In this document: in pieces, positions 45,741 through 57,948 of the stretch
Numbering within the stretch: position 1 is the stretch's first letter
Layout: each line of letters begins with the position of its first letter
DNA from: Aspidiotus rigidus
Lineage: Eukaryota > Arthropoda > Insecta > Hemiptera > Diaspididae
Direction: 5' to 3'
DNA: 64,000 nucleotides
Assembly: GCA_035079385.1 (NCBI GenBank)
Contig: JAVHKY010000077.1
Location: 682,001-746,000, forward strand
Notes under the pieces: generated by a model
Seen by the model: only the letters and a program-made list of their open reading frames with translations
Database searches by the model: none
Told to the model about the DNA's origin: nothing
Position numbers and translations under genes: made by a program

Positions 45741-45890
45741 GCGACCATAAAAATTGGTCCCGGCGTGAATATTCAATCAGCTTGCGCTGAACTAGTCCGC
45801 GACACCCCCCTTCCTCGTATAAACAATGACGCATGTGAGGTGATAGATAATCTGAGGAGGAAGGTCAGGGACCAGGGCGTCCTTTCGCGT

Positions 45891-47272
45891 TTAGTGCGTG
45901 AAATTCTAATAAACACGTGATTTTTGGCTTTGGTTTTCGACTTTCAGCTGTTTAAATGAAAAAATTCAGCGTCTATTTTGAACTTACAAACTTGAAAAAT
46001 ATATAGCTTGGTCTTTTGACTTGAAAAATATGAATCACTCCTGACTTTTGACTTCAGCTTTCAACTTCAGGTGGGCTGCAATGTCTGGTGGTCTTTTTGG
46101 CATCGATCGAGTATGTATCGGGAAAGGGACTTGGAGAATGTCGACCATTGAGCTGTATTATGTGTGAATGGGGGGAGGGGGGGGGGGGAAGAGCTTGGAA
46201 AAATGTTGGCTTCCAAACATAGCTGTATAAGAGAGGGTATCGGTCGTAATGGATTATGTTGACCTCGTTGATGAAGAAGAGTGTGATGGGCGATAGTTGA
46301 TAGTTTCATATTATCGATCAAAAGGAAAGTATCTATGCTAAATGTAGTATAGATACATTTTTCCTGATCGTTATTTTTAAAAGGTCTGGCACACATTTTC
46401 AATTTTCACTTGTCAGTTCTAAGTCAGTTCGCACCGATTTCGTGATTTTAATAAGAAAAGAAAACATTTTTTAACTATAGGTAGACGATACCATCACCGT
46501 TTTTTTTTTTTTTTCAACTCATCTATCGCTAGTCTCGATAGTTTTTTTTTTTTTCGAAAACTATCGATAGTACCGATTGTCTATCGTTAGTTCTCAACAC
46601 GAATGAAGATCATGCGGTTTCTTGCAATATTTTGTTTTTCCTAGCTCTTCCATAATATTTTATTCTTCCACTGTTATAATACATATTCCTTCGTCAGCGA
46701 GTACGCGTCCGTTGAATTTGGTGAAAGTTGCTCCAGAAAGAAAAACTGTGATAGGTTGTTGAGGGATCTTACTATATAGGAACTTTGGTAGATTTGATGG
46801 TAAATATTCCGAGGGTAGTAAATTATTATTTAATGTGAGAATAATATTTTCAAGTTCTCGATTTTAGAAAAGCAAGATATGCAAGCTGCAACTTTATTTG
46901 CCGTGGCCTCACTAAGATTGTATCAGCTGGTTGTGAAAATTCCGGTGTTCCTTCTTCACCTTCAGGGCTAAAATATGACCAACAATTAAAAGGACAGCCG
47001 CGTCTACTATACATCAACAGAAATGTTTTTTTTTTTTTTTTTTATGATATTACTTAATAAAGAAAATTTTACATTAGCTGTCAAACTAGTGGTAATCTTC
47101 AAGAAGTATTACTTGTTGAATTTCGAATTATACTACAAAAAATGATATTTTGGTATCAACAGTTCTCTCTTCGATCGAGTTTTTAAACCCGTTGATGTAA
47201 TAACGATGATCACTTAATTATGCGCACTTTTCAATTTATAATACCGACGGTTTGTTTTTTTTATGTTCATAG
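45891..47272. other. End of intron 3, no gene seen
   Basis: One satellite-like unit near 46120, a 12-G run (46177-46188), and an ACTATCGATAG / CTATCGCTAG inverted motif near 46525-46580. It ends in the acceptor TTTTTATGTTCATAG at 47272. Confidence 0.4.
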
Positions 47273-47595
47273 ACGGCGGAAGTGGTTTAGCCAGCTACGT
47301 CCCTAGTAAGCTTGGTATCGCCATGAACGAATCGTTCGAACTTGGCGTGACGAAGAGCAGCAGTCCGGTTATTTCGCATCCGTGCAATCGAGATTCATCA
47401 ACGGGTACAACTAATCGAGTTTCAGATTGTGGAAACGACAATCATAAATTAGATATTACCGATGTGTCTTCATCGGATTCAGCGAATAGTAGTAACCAGT
47501 TGAGCGGGAACGTCAATAACGATCATCTGAAACCTGCTGCTGAAAGCGAAAATATCGCCTGGAGTGAGGAATCTATTCCTGATTTACTTTTTTGA
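47273..47595 (+). CDS. Host gene, last coding exon (residues 668-774)
   Basis: 323 bases, entered in phase 1 so that the split codon is AAC (Asn), ending at TGA. It encodes GGSGLASYVPSKLGIAMNES, then a Ser/Asn-rich tail closing with an acidic-aromatic end (AWSEESIPDLLF). With the other exons the coding length is 2325 bases, exactly 775 codons including the stop, which supports the four-exon model. Small exons could still be missing. Confidence 0.65.
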
Positions 47596-49975
47596 TAATA
47601 TATGTACGAATGTGTAGGTATTTGTTTAGGTTTGTGATATAACTTTATTGTACAGTTATTCGATTCTGTTCAATATTTCAAGAGTCTGTCTGTATACTTT
47701 CGGGTGTCTAAACGAACGATCTATTGCTTTCAACTGTTTCGAGGGTTCCTAAAGCTTCATTTACGAGCTTGTGATTCAAAATTTTTAGTACCGGAAAATT
47801 GTAATTGTGAACATTCGTTCTGGAAAAAAAGATTCCACTTTCATTTTCGAGTTTGAAATCATTTACGTATTATTAGATTTGTCATAAATTCGAGGGTTTA
47901 TGAGTTCAACTTTCAATTTTAAACCAGATCGAATCTACCTGCCTTAATAATATTGTAATAGTACGGTTGTGTGTTTTTTAAAATACTTTTTTATGTACCT
48001 ACTTTTTTCATCTATTTTGGTATTCGTAAATCATTCGAAGATTTCTCTTTACTATACTGTTCAATTACTGCGAGTTCGTTCATCTTTTTTTTATAATATA
48101 TATTTTAGTAATACGCTGAAACTGTATCGACGTCCTGAATATTCAGTTCCGGTACTGATTAAGAAAAGAGAATTGCTGTAATGAACGAATAATCGATAAC
48201 GTTAGCATCTCCTGCAAGTGGTCCCGATAATTATTGTCCGCTCTTTTAATCACCTAGATAACTCTGAGTAGCGAGCATTAACAATATTATTATGATTAGG
48301 ATGTTCTCTGTACTTCAAATTTCTACCTTCCTCCGACTTAGTATGATAAAAACCTATGATTTAATTCAGACTTGCTCAAAACATTAGGACTAAGGTTTTT
48401 CCGTAGTAGCTTTCTCGAAAAAAAGGTAGAACTTCAATGTGGTGAAAAAGATTCAAATCATATTGCTTTCCTACAATTCATTTATTAAGCAACTCGTATT
48501 AGAGTGTAGAATCTACAATAAACACAGTAACAACCTTGTAAATGAAAGATTTGGTAAAACGTCCGAGGAATTATGATTATTATTCATTTTTTTCGTTTAC
48601 CTCGAGCATGTCGCTAAATTTTATTTTTGAATTTGTTTCTTCGAACCGAAAAATTTACCAAATCCCAGAATTCTCACCACTAGAGGAAGAACATTATGTT
48701 ATAGATTCTGTGTTTCTTGTCACCTCTTTTTTCTTATCTTAGTCGTTCATAATGCGAAGGTTATTAGTGTAGCGGGAAAAATGAATATTTTAATAAGATA
48801 TAGAACTTTTTTCGGTCCTTCCTAAGCGCCTCAGAATCAAAATTTGATATGGTGAATCGAAAGATGAAGAGGAATTGTCTAAGCACCGACTTCTTGAAGG
48901 GATCAGGTTTATTACAACGCAGATTTATTATGTAAATGATTTTACGGGAAGAAATAGGTCACATTCACCAACTTCATCGTGAATGTAGCCTATTTCTCTC
49001 TCTCTCTCTCTCTCCTTCTTTCTAACCTTCATTATCTTTTTCCCTGAAGCCACTGGCCCTGTAAATTATTTTCGCATGTTACCTTTTAATCACTCGCATA
49101 TTACTGTTCGGATTGTGAAAATTGTCTAAAAAACTTGTCTAGGTTATTCCCATTATATTTCATCTTAATCGTTTGCTATTGTTCTCTCTTACTAACGGTG
49201 ATTGATTATCAACTCGAGCAACCAAAATCCATGATTTTAAATACAATTCAAGCGATAAATAATTTTACTAATTTTTTTGTTAGTTCATTTCAACAGCTTA
49301 TTTCGTAATTGACATCGCATATTCTCTTATGTTGAGTTTTTCTTCAATGTGTGAAAAAAATATCCTTGTACCTAAATCGAACTTTGCCCATCTTTCAGTT
49401 CCACTCTATCGCAACTCTTTCATTCTTTTTCAATATTTTCAAATGGTTGAATTTCGAATAAAATGTTATCAACGGTTTTTATATTTGAAATCTCAAATAC
49501 GAATTTTATTGCATTGATTTGTAGATTTTGAATTGCTTTGTTGCGACGCGTTGAAGAAACTATTCAACATTATAAGAAAGAATAGACTTCAATTTGTATT
49601 TCTTTATTTTTATGGTTTTATACTTTTCATTTGTGCCTGCAAAACTTTTAAGTTCTAATGGTCTTTTAGTTCCTAAAAAAATTGATGAATTAATTCGTTC
49701 ATTTCAGCAATCTTGTTTCCTAAATCATTGTAAGCACTTATTAGAAGTTGGTATTGTACTTGCATAGGATAGTCTGCTCGTTTCTAAAAAACGTGATAAG
49801 AAATCTATTTACAAAAGTATTTTGTAGTAATATTGTAGCTCAATGTTGAGGTGTTCGTAGGTATTCGTTCTTACTTTACATATTTTTTCTTTTTACATTT
49901 TTATATTTTTGTGACCGAAAAATATTATGTATTTTTATTGTTATAGATTTTCATAATAAAATACAATTTTTATAT
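47596..49975 (+). other. Candidate 3' untranslated region of the host gene
   Basis: AT-rich with no coding signal. AATAAA occurs at 48517-48522, near 49457 and at 49955-49960; the last one is followed by a T-rich stretch. Which one is used cannot be decided from sequence. Confidence 0.4.
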
Positions 49976-50489
49976 TTAGTTTTTCTTATGTAGATACCAT
50001 CGCGGGAAAATTCAAGCCCGTCTCCCTACTTCCTGATTAGTAAATTCCGAAAATAAAACCTACACAATAATTCTTTTGTTACTCGGACGTTGCTTATCGG
50101 TATTTTTACACAAATTGTTTAATTTTCCTGCGACCATTTGTTGGGTCCAGAAGAAGAAAACACTCGCGAGAATTTCTGAGAATAATTTTCTTTCTCTGGT
50201 AAAAATTGAAGTCTCGACATTATTCCAAGTTCTACGGCTTGGAAACTCTTCCGTGTAGCTGAGAGCTCATAATTTCTGCTAGTTGGGAGTATCAATAGCT
50301 TTAAGATGGATCACAGAGTGAACTGGTGACTGTAGAAGGTCCGTACTCCTAGCCTTCCTCCGCTCCGGTGGATGGGTTAAATCATTTGTGCTCGCACGAA
50401 AAGTATCTTGCAGTAAAAAGGTAGCGTGCCCAATTCAGCTTATTTTTAAGCCAACAATTGAATGAGAACGGACTCGTATGTCTATAGCC
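49976..50489. other. Intergenic region, no gene seen
   Basis: Unremarkable. The right part may belong to the retrotransposon 3' end described next. Confidence 0.35.
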
Positions 50490-50551
50490 CCCTCAAGCAG
50501 GCGTACCCACTCCACTACGAAGGACGGGCGGCTGCACATGCGACACAAGCG
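50490..50551 (+). mobile_element. 3' end of a second R1-like retrotransposon (fragment)
   Basis: GACGGGCGGCTGCACATGCG followed by ACACAAGCG matches, in the opposite orientation, the 3' end of the R1-like element at 51742 (ACGGGCGGTGCTGCACATGC, then GACACCCAAGCG). No A tail in either. More 3' untranslated sequence may lie to the left, but it is not recognisably similar. Confidence 0.5.
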
Positions 50552-51727
50552 AATGTTCAGTAGCTGTACTGGTTCTAAAATCGTTTAGAAAATATGAAAA
50601 ACTACAAACTTTACGACACAATATAAATTGTAGATCTTCGGATACACAAAATAATAATTTTTTTGTCGTTAAATCTTGACGTTTGAATGAAAAGAAAAAA
50701 CAAGAAATACAAGTTATTTTCAACAACTGCAAAGTTTAAGGCTCACGTTTTCATAGGTACTTATTAAAATTTTATAAAAAATTTAAAATTTTTGCTTATG
50801 ATGGTGAGGACTTCAGATATATCGTCAACCAGTTTCGAAAGTAATGTGTTACGAAAAAGAGAAGACAAATGAAAATCTCTCGAAAATAGAAGATAGACAT
50901 GTATTTGCCTACATTAGCCAACGTAATCATAAAATGATTTTTTTCTCAATAGGTAGGTACACTTTTTTCGTCTATTCATCACGTTTTTTGCAATCCATTT
51001 AGGTTTGCGTGACCTTCAACTGATTTTTTCAAACAGGATTGAATGTGTACTACAATGTGTGAGTATGACAATTGAATAAATGGACTGGTTTGGAGAAAGA
51101 AGAAAAAAAAAAAAAAATTTTATCGAAACATTACCTAAAATATGTATTGTCCTGTCAGTCGTCTTACGAGTGTAAGTTATTTTCTGAACTACAACTTTTT
51201 TGGTGATTTCTGGGCATATGTAACGTGCTGAATTTTTCAGATTGCTAACAACGTGAATTGGACATAGAAATCTGACCGAAATTTTTACAATCTCTGAGTC
51301 TACTGTGATCGCTACTCTTCACAAATTTTGTAATGATATCCCAGAATTTACCAGGAAGTGTAGAGTTGTTACGGCTGAGGAGAATTTACTTTAGCATAAC
51401 TGCTTTCATTAGTGGCTGAATGAGTTCGTCTGGGGAAAGAGGACAGATTACGAGTAAGTTTTCCAAACCCCCGAAAAGAATAATATTATAATTTTATTTG
51501 TCGAGTGTAGGCCATTAAAATTACCATTAAGTGTCTCCGAATGTATGCTACTTTCCTCGATACAAAATCGATGCGGATTAGCTAATGTATTATTTTTCAA
51601 GGTTGCTGTTTAAGAACTGGAAAAATTTGAAACCATGGAGTATCACTGCTTATAGAGAAATTTTGGGGTACGTAAGTCTTCATACCGTCTTGAATACCCA
51701 AGCAAAGTCGTGCATAACAAATAATAT
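50552..51727. other. Intergenic region, no gene seen
   Basis: AT-rich, no supported features. Confidence 0.4.
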
Positions 51728-51741
51728 ACTATGACTATACT

Positions 51742-54700
51742 CGCTTGGGTGTCGCATGTGCAGCACCGCCCGTCATCCATTATGGAGTAGGTGCGGGTTG
51801 CGTATGCATTTAATATTGTTTCCTCCAACACCGGGATCGACCCTTTCGGGTATAACTTCAGTGAAGGAGGAATCTCCTACGCGAACCCTCTCTTCTACTC
51901 GGCAACTGCCAAGTTGCTTTGGCAACCGCCAAGCTGCGATGCCCCCCTGGCACGCACAAAAAGAACAGCACTAGAGAACACTCACATCACAAAAACGACA
52001 CTGTCACATCACATCAGGCGTAGTAAGTCGCTGTTGCGTGAATCTCACTGTATGGTGCTCGTTAGACATATTCGTATGAACAGTGAACGTACCGTAGTAA
52101 GTTCACCGGAATAGAGGACGCGGAGCAACCATATAAACGCGAGATTCTTTCAACAACTATAAAGGCCCTAGCAATCTGGATGGTATCCTTCTTCCTCTTC
52201 TTCCAGCAGATCTGAATGTTGATGGTACACAGGTGTTGAGTAGGCCATAGCGTGGTTCTGCATTTGCCTATTCCATTCCTGGTCCATCTTCCTCTTCATG
52301 ATGGTGGCCGCAAATGCAGACACCTGGTTCCATGCTTCTTCGGAGCATGGTGGGTACCAGGCTACTCGGGTCGAGCGCTTCATCTACCCCGATCTCTTGA
52401 AGAGACCGACTAAGCTCGTCCCGCTCACGCCTCCACGCCTCACACTCAAATAAGGTGTGTTGTGGTCCATCATCCCGCCCTTGGTTACAGTGCGAACACG
52501 TTTCCTGCTCAACTTTCCTTAACTTCTCGTTAAGGTACTTGTTGAAGCAGACATGGCCGCTTAACACCTGCGTCAGGTGAAAGTTCAGCTGACCATGGTG
52601 TCGATTCATCCACTCGTCAAGGTCGCGTATTAGCACACGGGTTGTCCATGTACCCAGCTCACTCTGGGCAATTCTTGCTTTCCACTTTACAAGCAAGGAG
52701 CGCCTGGCCTCCTGCTTGACCCGTAAAGCTTCTCGGTTGGTCGTCGTTCTCTTCTTTGCTTCGAACACCACCGCTCTCTCCTCAGCAAGGAGCTCGATTG
52801 GTGGTGAACGTGCTAATACACAAAGAGCCTCCGTCGAGACAGTGCGGTGGGCACTAACACACCTTAGCGCAGCTCTTCGTTGGATCTTTACCATCTCTCT
52901 TCTTCGGTATGGTATCTTCATGCAGTCGGCCCATACTGGCGCACCATATAGGAGGATCGACAAGGCGGTGCTCATCATGATCCTTCTCCTTGCTTCTCTC
53001 GGTCCTCTTAGGTTCCTCATCAGGCGGCTTAGGTATCCAACTACCCGGCCCGCCTTTTCCGCTGCCATCAGGAAATGGTGCCTGAAGCTCAGTGTTGAGT
53101 CAAACCAGATGCCCAGGTATTTCATTTGCTTCTTGATTTCAATTTCCACACCTCGCAGGCGAAAGATGGGAGGCTTGAACTTCCGACGGGTCGTGAATAA
53201 AATGGCCTCCGTCTTACTTGCTGCTAATTCAAGTCCAGCCGACTCGATCCAACGCGTCACATCCTCTAGGGCCCGGTTTACCCTGCTCTCCACCGCTACA
53301 GTTGTTTCGGCGGTGCATACCACCAGGGTGTCATCCGCATAGCAGATAAGCCTAACCCCCGGTGGCAGCTTCACCTTAAAGATTCCGTTAAATGCGACGC
53401 ATCACAAAAGCGGCCCAAGGACCGACCCCTGCGGCACCCCACAAGTGACAGGGCGCTTTACTGTACCAGCAGACGTCTCTGCCTGGATTTCACGGCAGCT
53501 AAGATAGCTGCTGATCATCCTGAGCAGGTATGCGGGCACTCCTGCGTTCACAGGAGCTTCCAATACCATCGTCCATGGAATTGAATTGAACGTATTTCTT
53601 ATGTCGAGGTTGACGGCTGCGCAAAACTGACGCATATCAATTGCTGACTTGGCTATCCTCTTCAGCCGGATCCCAGCATCTGATGTGCAGCGTCCAGTTT
53701 GAAAACCGTACTGGCTATCAGAGATTATATCTCTTTCCTTCAGATAGCTCTTCAAACGATTGGCTATCACTCTTTCTAGAAGTTTCCCAACATTGTCTAG
53801 CAGACAAACGGGACGATAAGAGGATGGTAGACCAGGTGGTTTATCCTTCTTATCAATCAACGCTAGCCTGGCTTTCTTCCGTCGCACAGGGAACAATCCC
53901 CCAACAATTGCCGCATTGAATGTATCAACAAGCAGTGCTGGGTCAACTGAATGTATGGCGCTCCAGACTGGATTTGGAATCTCATCCGGGCCTGGAGCCT
54001 TCCAATACTTACCCCGCAGTCTATTGACTGCTGCATCAACCTCCTCCGTGCCTAGGAGGGATATACCATCCTCTTCTACTATTGGTAGCGTTACCATTGG
54101 TGGTGGCTGCTGTGGGAACAAGCCATCAATGATTTGACCCACAACATCCGGCTCCATTCGGCTCATTGCTGAGAGGCCTTTTAGCTTCTTCAGCACTAAC
54201 TTATAAGGCTTCCCAAACGGGTCGTCATCTGCCATCTCACATAGCTCTCGCCATGCAGCACTCTTGCTGTCCTTGATGGCCTTCTTCAGCCTTTTACGAG
54301 CCAGCTGGTATTCGGGTGCAACCGCCTGCGCCCCTTCGCGGCCACTACTACGCTGGTATATCCGGCGCTGACGGTTGCACTCTTTTCTCAATTCGGCAAT
54401 CTTGTTGGTCCACCAGTAAACAGCCCTCCTCTTCTTTGGTGGACCTTGCCTGGGCATGGCTACATCGCAAGCTTTGGTGACAGTCTTGATCATCCACCTC
54501 CGCATTACCTTCTTACTCTTCTTCTTGATCCCATGTGAGACAAGATAGCTAGCCTTCAAACGGTCGCTATTCAGCTTCCTAACGGCCCATTTTCTCACCA
54601 GCTTTTGTGGAGCAGCGACCTCAACTTCCCGGCGGATGGAGAAGTCGATACATCGGTGGTCGCTCCCAGAAAGTTCCTTGTCCAGTACCGCCCAGCCTTC

Positions 54701-54940
54701 TATTTTTCGGGCTAGGCTCTCTGAGGCAAAGGTGATATCAATAATGGACCCGTATCCTTGATGCACTCGGGTAGGAGTGTTGCCGACATTGACTGTTTCC
54801 AGTCGATTGTAAGCAATCCACTCCCCCAAGGCATATCCACGGATGTCCGTACGGCCTGATCGCCACTCTTCTGACTTGGCATTAAAATCGCCAGCCACAA
54901 TGAATTTTTCACCTTGCCATCTGGACAAGCTTTCTCCTAA
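51742..54940 (-). mobile_element. 5'-truncated R1-clade-like non-LTR retrotransposon with 14-bp target duplication
   Basis: ACTATGACTATACT flanks both sides (51728-51741 and 54941-54954). The minus-strand element is cut at its 5' end inside the endonuclease and retains RT and a CCHC tail. The 3' untranslated part 51742-52267 has no A tail and contains a twofold GGCAACTGCCAAG-type repeat (about 51900-51936). Similar R1-like elements lack poly(A). Confidence 0.85.
52268..54940 (-). pseudogene. R1-like endonuclease/reverse transcriptase, one internal stop
   Basis: 891 codons in a single frame, from the truncated 5' edge to TGA, broken once by TGA at 53402-53404. The N-terminal part is the end of an apurinic-type endonuclease: AGDFNAKSEEW, TFASESLARK and GSDHRCIDF. 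RT follows: SSYRPVCLLDNVGKLLERVI, YGFQTGRCTSDA, the A-box region NLDIRNTFNSIPW (Asn after the usual Asp-x-x), B box GVPQGSVLGPLL and C box CYADDTLV. The C-terminus has CSHCNQGRDDGPQHTLFECE, a CCHC-type finger typical of the R1 group. The internal stop lies between B and C boxes, where a Trp or similar is expected. Recent insertion is suggested by the intact frame and perfect target duplication. Confidence 0.82.
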
Positions 54941-54954
54941 ACTATGACTATACT

Positions 54955-55389
54955 ACCAATACCAGAAACTCCCATTTACATTGAGCGCTTTTTGACGTGT
55001 AACCAGCGCAACTTATCGGCCGGGACTATTGGTACAAAGATGAAGCATTGCGTACATGCACGGCCGTGGTATATGGGAAAAACGCGATTTTCAAAAATTC
55101 ATAATTAATTCAAGATTGAATAGAGAGCTTTAAAACTTTCACAAAAATATTACACAACTGACTACTATACAATTTTTCTTATCTGCCTATATCGATTAAT
55201 AACAAATATCACTAATACACATGAGGAGGTTCTGGCAAAAGGGCCTCAGTCCCATAAGAAATACATTGTGCGGAGGCTCTTTTTTCCAGATTCGTCTTCA
55301 CATATACGTACTCAATACGTCTCCAACGTACTTACACAACTGCGAAAATGAGCTAGTACTAGTGCCTACCGCTGAGTTCAAAAATCCAG
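54955..55389. other. Intergenic region, no gene seen
   Basis: Unremarkable AT-rich sequence between the R1-like element and PLE-F. Confidence 0.4.
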
Positions 55390-55882
55390 TACCTCCCTCG
55401 CATAAGTGATGCAGGGAGTGAGTTGATCATAGGTTTGAGGAGGAAGATTAGGGAGGAGAAGCTAGTTATTACTAAAGCTGACAAAGGGAATGTTGTCGTA
55501 GTTATGGACAAGGCTCCCTACGTCTCTAAGGTTTACGAGGTGCTTGGCCAATGTGGGGCCAAGGAGGGCCCTCTTTTTGATTTTCCAAAATTCGTTAAAG
55601 AGGCCAGAAAACTCATTAATGGTAGTGAGGTTATGATTAAGAGCCCCGCTGTAAAGAAAGCCATTTTGGAACCGAATCCAGTTCCTCACCTCCTCTACGG
55701 TTTGCCGAAGGTACACAAAAAAGATGTACCGATGCGGCCGGTTATTTCGTATGTTTCCTCCCCCACCTACTCCCTCGCTAAGTTCCTGGATAGATGGTCC
55801 AAAGCTCGTGTGAAGGTGGAGTTGACTTATTCAGTCAAGAATTCGAGCGCCCTGGCTGGAAAATTGCAGGACACTTACCTTC
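55390..55882 (+). pseudogene. PLE-F, left part (RT N-terminal half) before nested insertion
   Basis: Open from PRISDAGSE through ITKADKGNVVVVMDK, LLYGLPKVHKKDVPMRPVIS and NSSALAGKLQDTYL. It is interrupted at the 13-bp GACACTTACCTTC by PLE-E. The 5' end is truncated. The remainder resumes at 59263. Confidence 0.8.
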
Positions 55883-56680
55883 TTGAGAACGACAATTACC
55901 ACAATGAGTAAGTGAACGACAACGGACAAATACTACATAGAGTAAATGTGCGAAGAGAATTTGCAAAAAGCCGCAGAAATAAAACAAACAAGATACCGCA
56001 AACACTTTCGGCTAAGAAGCCATCAACGGGCGGAGAATAGAAAGCGACTGACAGAGGAACAGTCGACGACAGAAAACAACGGTGAGGTCATGATTGAACT
56101 AACGACTCCTCGCGACGTGAGTCATACTCGTAAATTAGTTCAACCAATCCCTCGTCCGGAATATACCTGTTAAGTACGGTTACATGATTTGGATATTTTC
56201 TAACGCCATTCTTTTTAAATACGATCTTTCTCCGTGGAGGAGGGTCTCTGACCCCTCTCTGAAACTGTGGCCACAGGTGATCAAATGGTCCGCGAAGGCC
56301 GATTCCTCCAATTTGCCCTTTTTCCAGGCTTTCAAGTGCTCAGCCACTCTTATTTGGAGCTGGCGACCGGTCTCACCTATGTAGATTCCGTCACAGTCGT
56401 TGCACCTTATACTATAAATCCCACTCCTCTGTAATGGTGGTACAGGGTCTTTCAATCTAACGAACAGGCCTTTTAATGTGTTAAAATTATAGAAAACCGG
56501 CCGGAACCCAAAGGGCCGAAGGACGCGACTCAAATTCGACGAAAACTGACCCAGGAAGGGGAGCCTAATCCACCGCTTTCTGCCTTCATAACTCCCCTCT
56601 CGAGGGAGGGAGGTAGTAGAATCAAGGCATTGCCGCGTGATTTTCCTAAGGACCATTAGGTCAATGTCCATGTTGACCTC
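55883..56680 (-). repeat. PLE-E inverted arm with RT tail and GIY-YIG fragment
   Basis: On the minus strand it encodes DSTTSLPREGSYEGRKRWIR, SRVLRPFGFRPVFYNFNTLK, then SGIYSIRCNDCDGIYIGETG. The last part before the arm's end holds the hammerhead-like box (56001-56033). This arm keeps 16 bases after RPFG that are deleted in the sense arm, so the two were not copied from each other after that deletion. Confidence 0.85.
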
Positions 56681-56688
56681 GGAAGTGC

Positions 56689-57948
56689 TTGCGGTTACGT
56701 TTGAGACCAAATTTCGTCAAGTTCAAATTTTATTCGGATTGTCCCCACACTACTCGGAAATTGGAGAATTGTATTACCAATAAATGGATCAGGTCCGAGC
56801 TCCGAAGGTGGTACGGCCGCCTCAACGTCATGACTAGACTGAACCTGCTGGTACACACGAGGTTGTCCAGTCTGCTACACCCACGTGAGTTGGAAAAATT
56901 TACTCAGTCTGTTAATGTTGATTGTTGTAAGTTTGAGGCTGATCTTGAAGAGGGAAAAAACAAAAAGATTTCCTCCCTATTGGACTTGAGGGCCCAAGCC
57001 CTCGGGGATGCCCATGATGAGGTTGAGTTGGTCCAAGAATTTCACCCCCGTGTTATAAATAACAGTCAGATGGAATTCAGTAAAGATGAGCTGAATCTGT
57101 TAGAGAAGGATTTGAAGTTCAGTTTACCCCCTCTCGATAATGCCGATGCCCTGGCTAATGTGGTCGCTGATTTAACCGTGAAGATTGGTCCCGGTATCAA
57201 TACCCAAAAAACCTGCGCCGATTTAGTCCGAAACATCCCCCTTCCGCGCATAAATAACACTACAAAAGGGTTGTTTACATAATTGAGGAGGAGGCTGAGG
57301 AAGGAGGAGACGGTACTTACAAAGGCCGACAAAGGGAATTCTATCGTTGCGATGGATAAGGCCACTTACCACTTTAAGGTGGAACAGGTCCTAAGCCAGT
57401 GCAGGGCCACAGAAAAGCCCCTTTTCGATTTCCCTCACTATGTCAAGGAGGTTCGGAATGCTATTAATAAAAGCTCCGTTATCATTACTAAACCCTCAGT
57501 GAAAAAACGCTTGCTCGAACCTAACCCTGTACCTCCTCTGTTGTGCGGGTTGCCTAAAGTTCATAAGGTCAATACTCCCATGCGACCTGTTGTATCCTAC
57601 GTCTCCTCCCCCGCCTACTCGCTCGCGAAATACCTGGACCGTTGGTTTGAGTTCCATATCGAATACGAGTCTCCTTACTCCGTCAAAAATTCAGTCTCCT
57701 TGGCCAATAGGCTCAAAGATGAAATACTCCCTCCAGGTACTATTTTATGCTCCTTCGATGTGGTCGGTCTGTTTCCAAACATCCCAAAAGCGGCCACTTT
57801 CCAATATTTAGGCGACCTTCTTGTTAAATTTAATACTCCTCATGAAGAGCTGCAGGAGTTCTTTGACCTACTTACCGTTTGCTGGACTGCTGGTCCCCTA
57901 ACTTTTGTAAATTTAACGATAAATATTTTGAATTCCCGGGGGAAGTAG
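56689..57948 (+). pseudogene. PLE-E reverse transcriptase, N-terminal two thirds
   Basis: RPNFVKFKFYSDCPHTTRKL, then a TAA at 57280-57282 in an otherwise continuous frame. After it come LTKADKGNSIVAMDK, LLCGLPKVHKVNTPMRPVVS and A box CSFDVVGLFPNIP. A shift near 57885 breaks the frame before the B box. Confidence 0.78.

Larger units (their letters stand above)
44459..45890 (-). mobile_element. PLE-D, Penelope-like element with 5' inversion
   Basis: The minus-strand part runs from 45740 down to about 44459 and carries the RT C-terminus, GIY-YIG and a 3' end with the hammerhead-like box at 44581-44611. At about 45740-45747 the orientation flips, and an N-terminal RT piece (IKIGPGVNIQSACAELVRDT) reads on the plus strand to about 45890. 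The A box and the region before it are lost. An inverted 5' end joined to a sense 3' end is the pattern of a target-primed event with two priming sites. Confidence 0.75.

Noticed and set aside
52716..53342. 208-codon plus-strand frame
   Set aside because: Antisense to the R1-like RT, which has clear catalytic motifs; the codons mirror the real gene.
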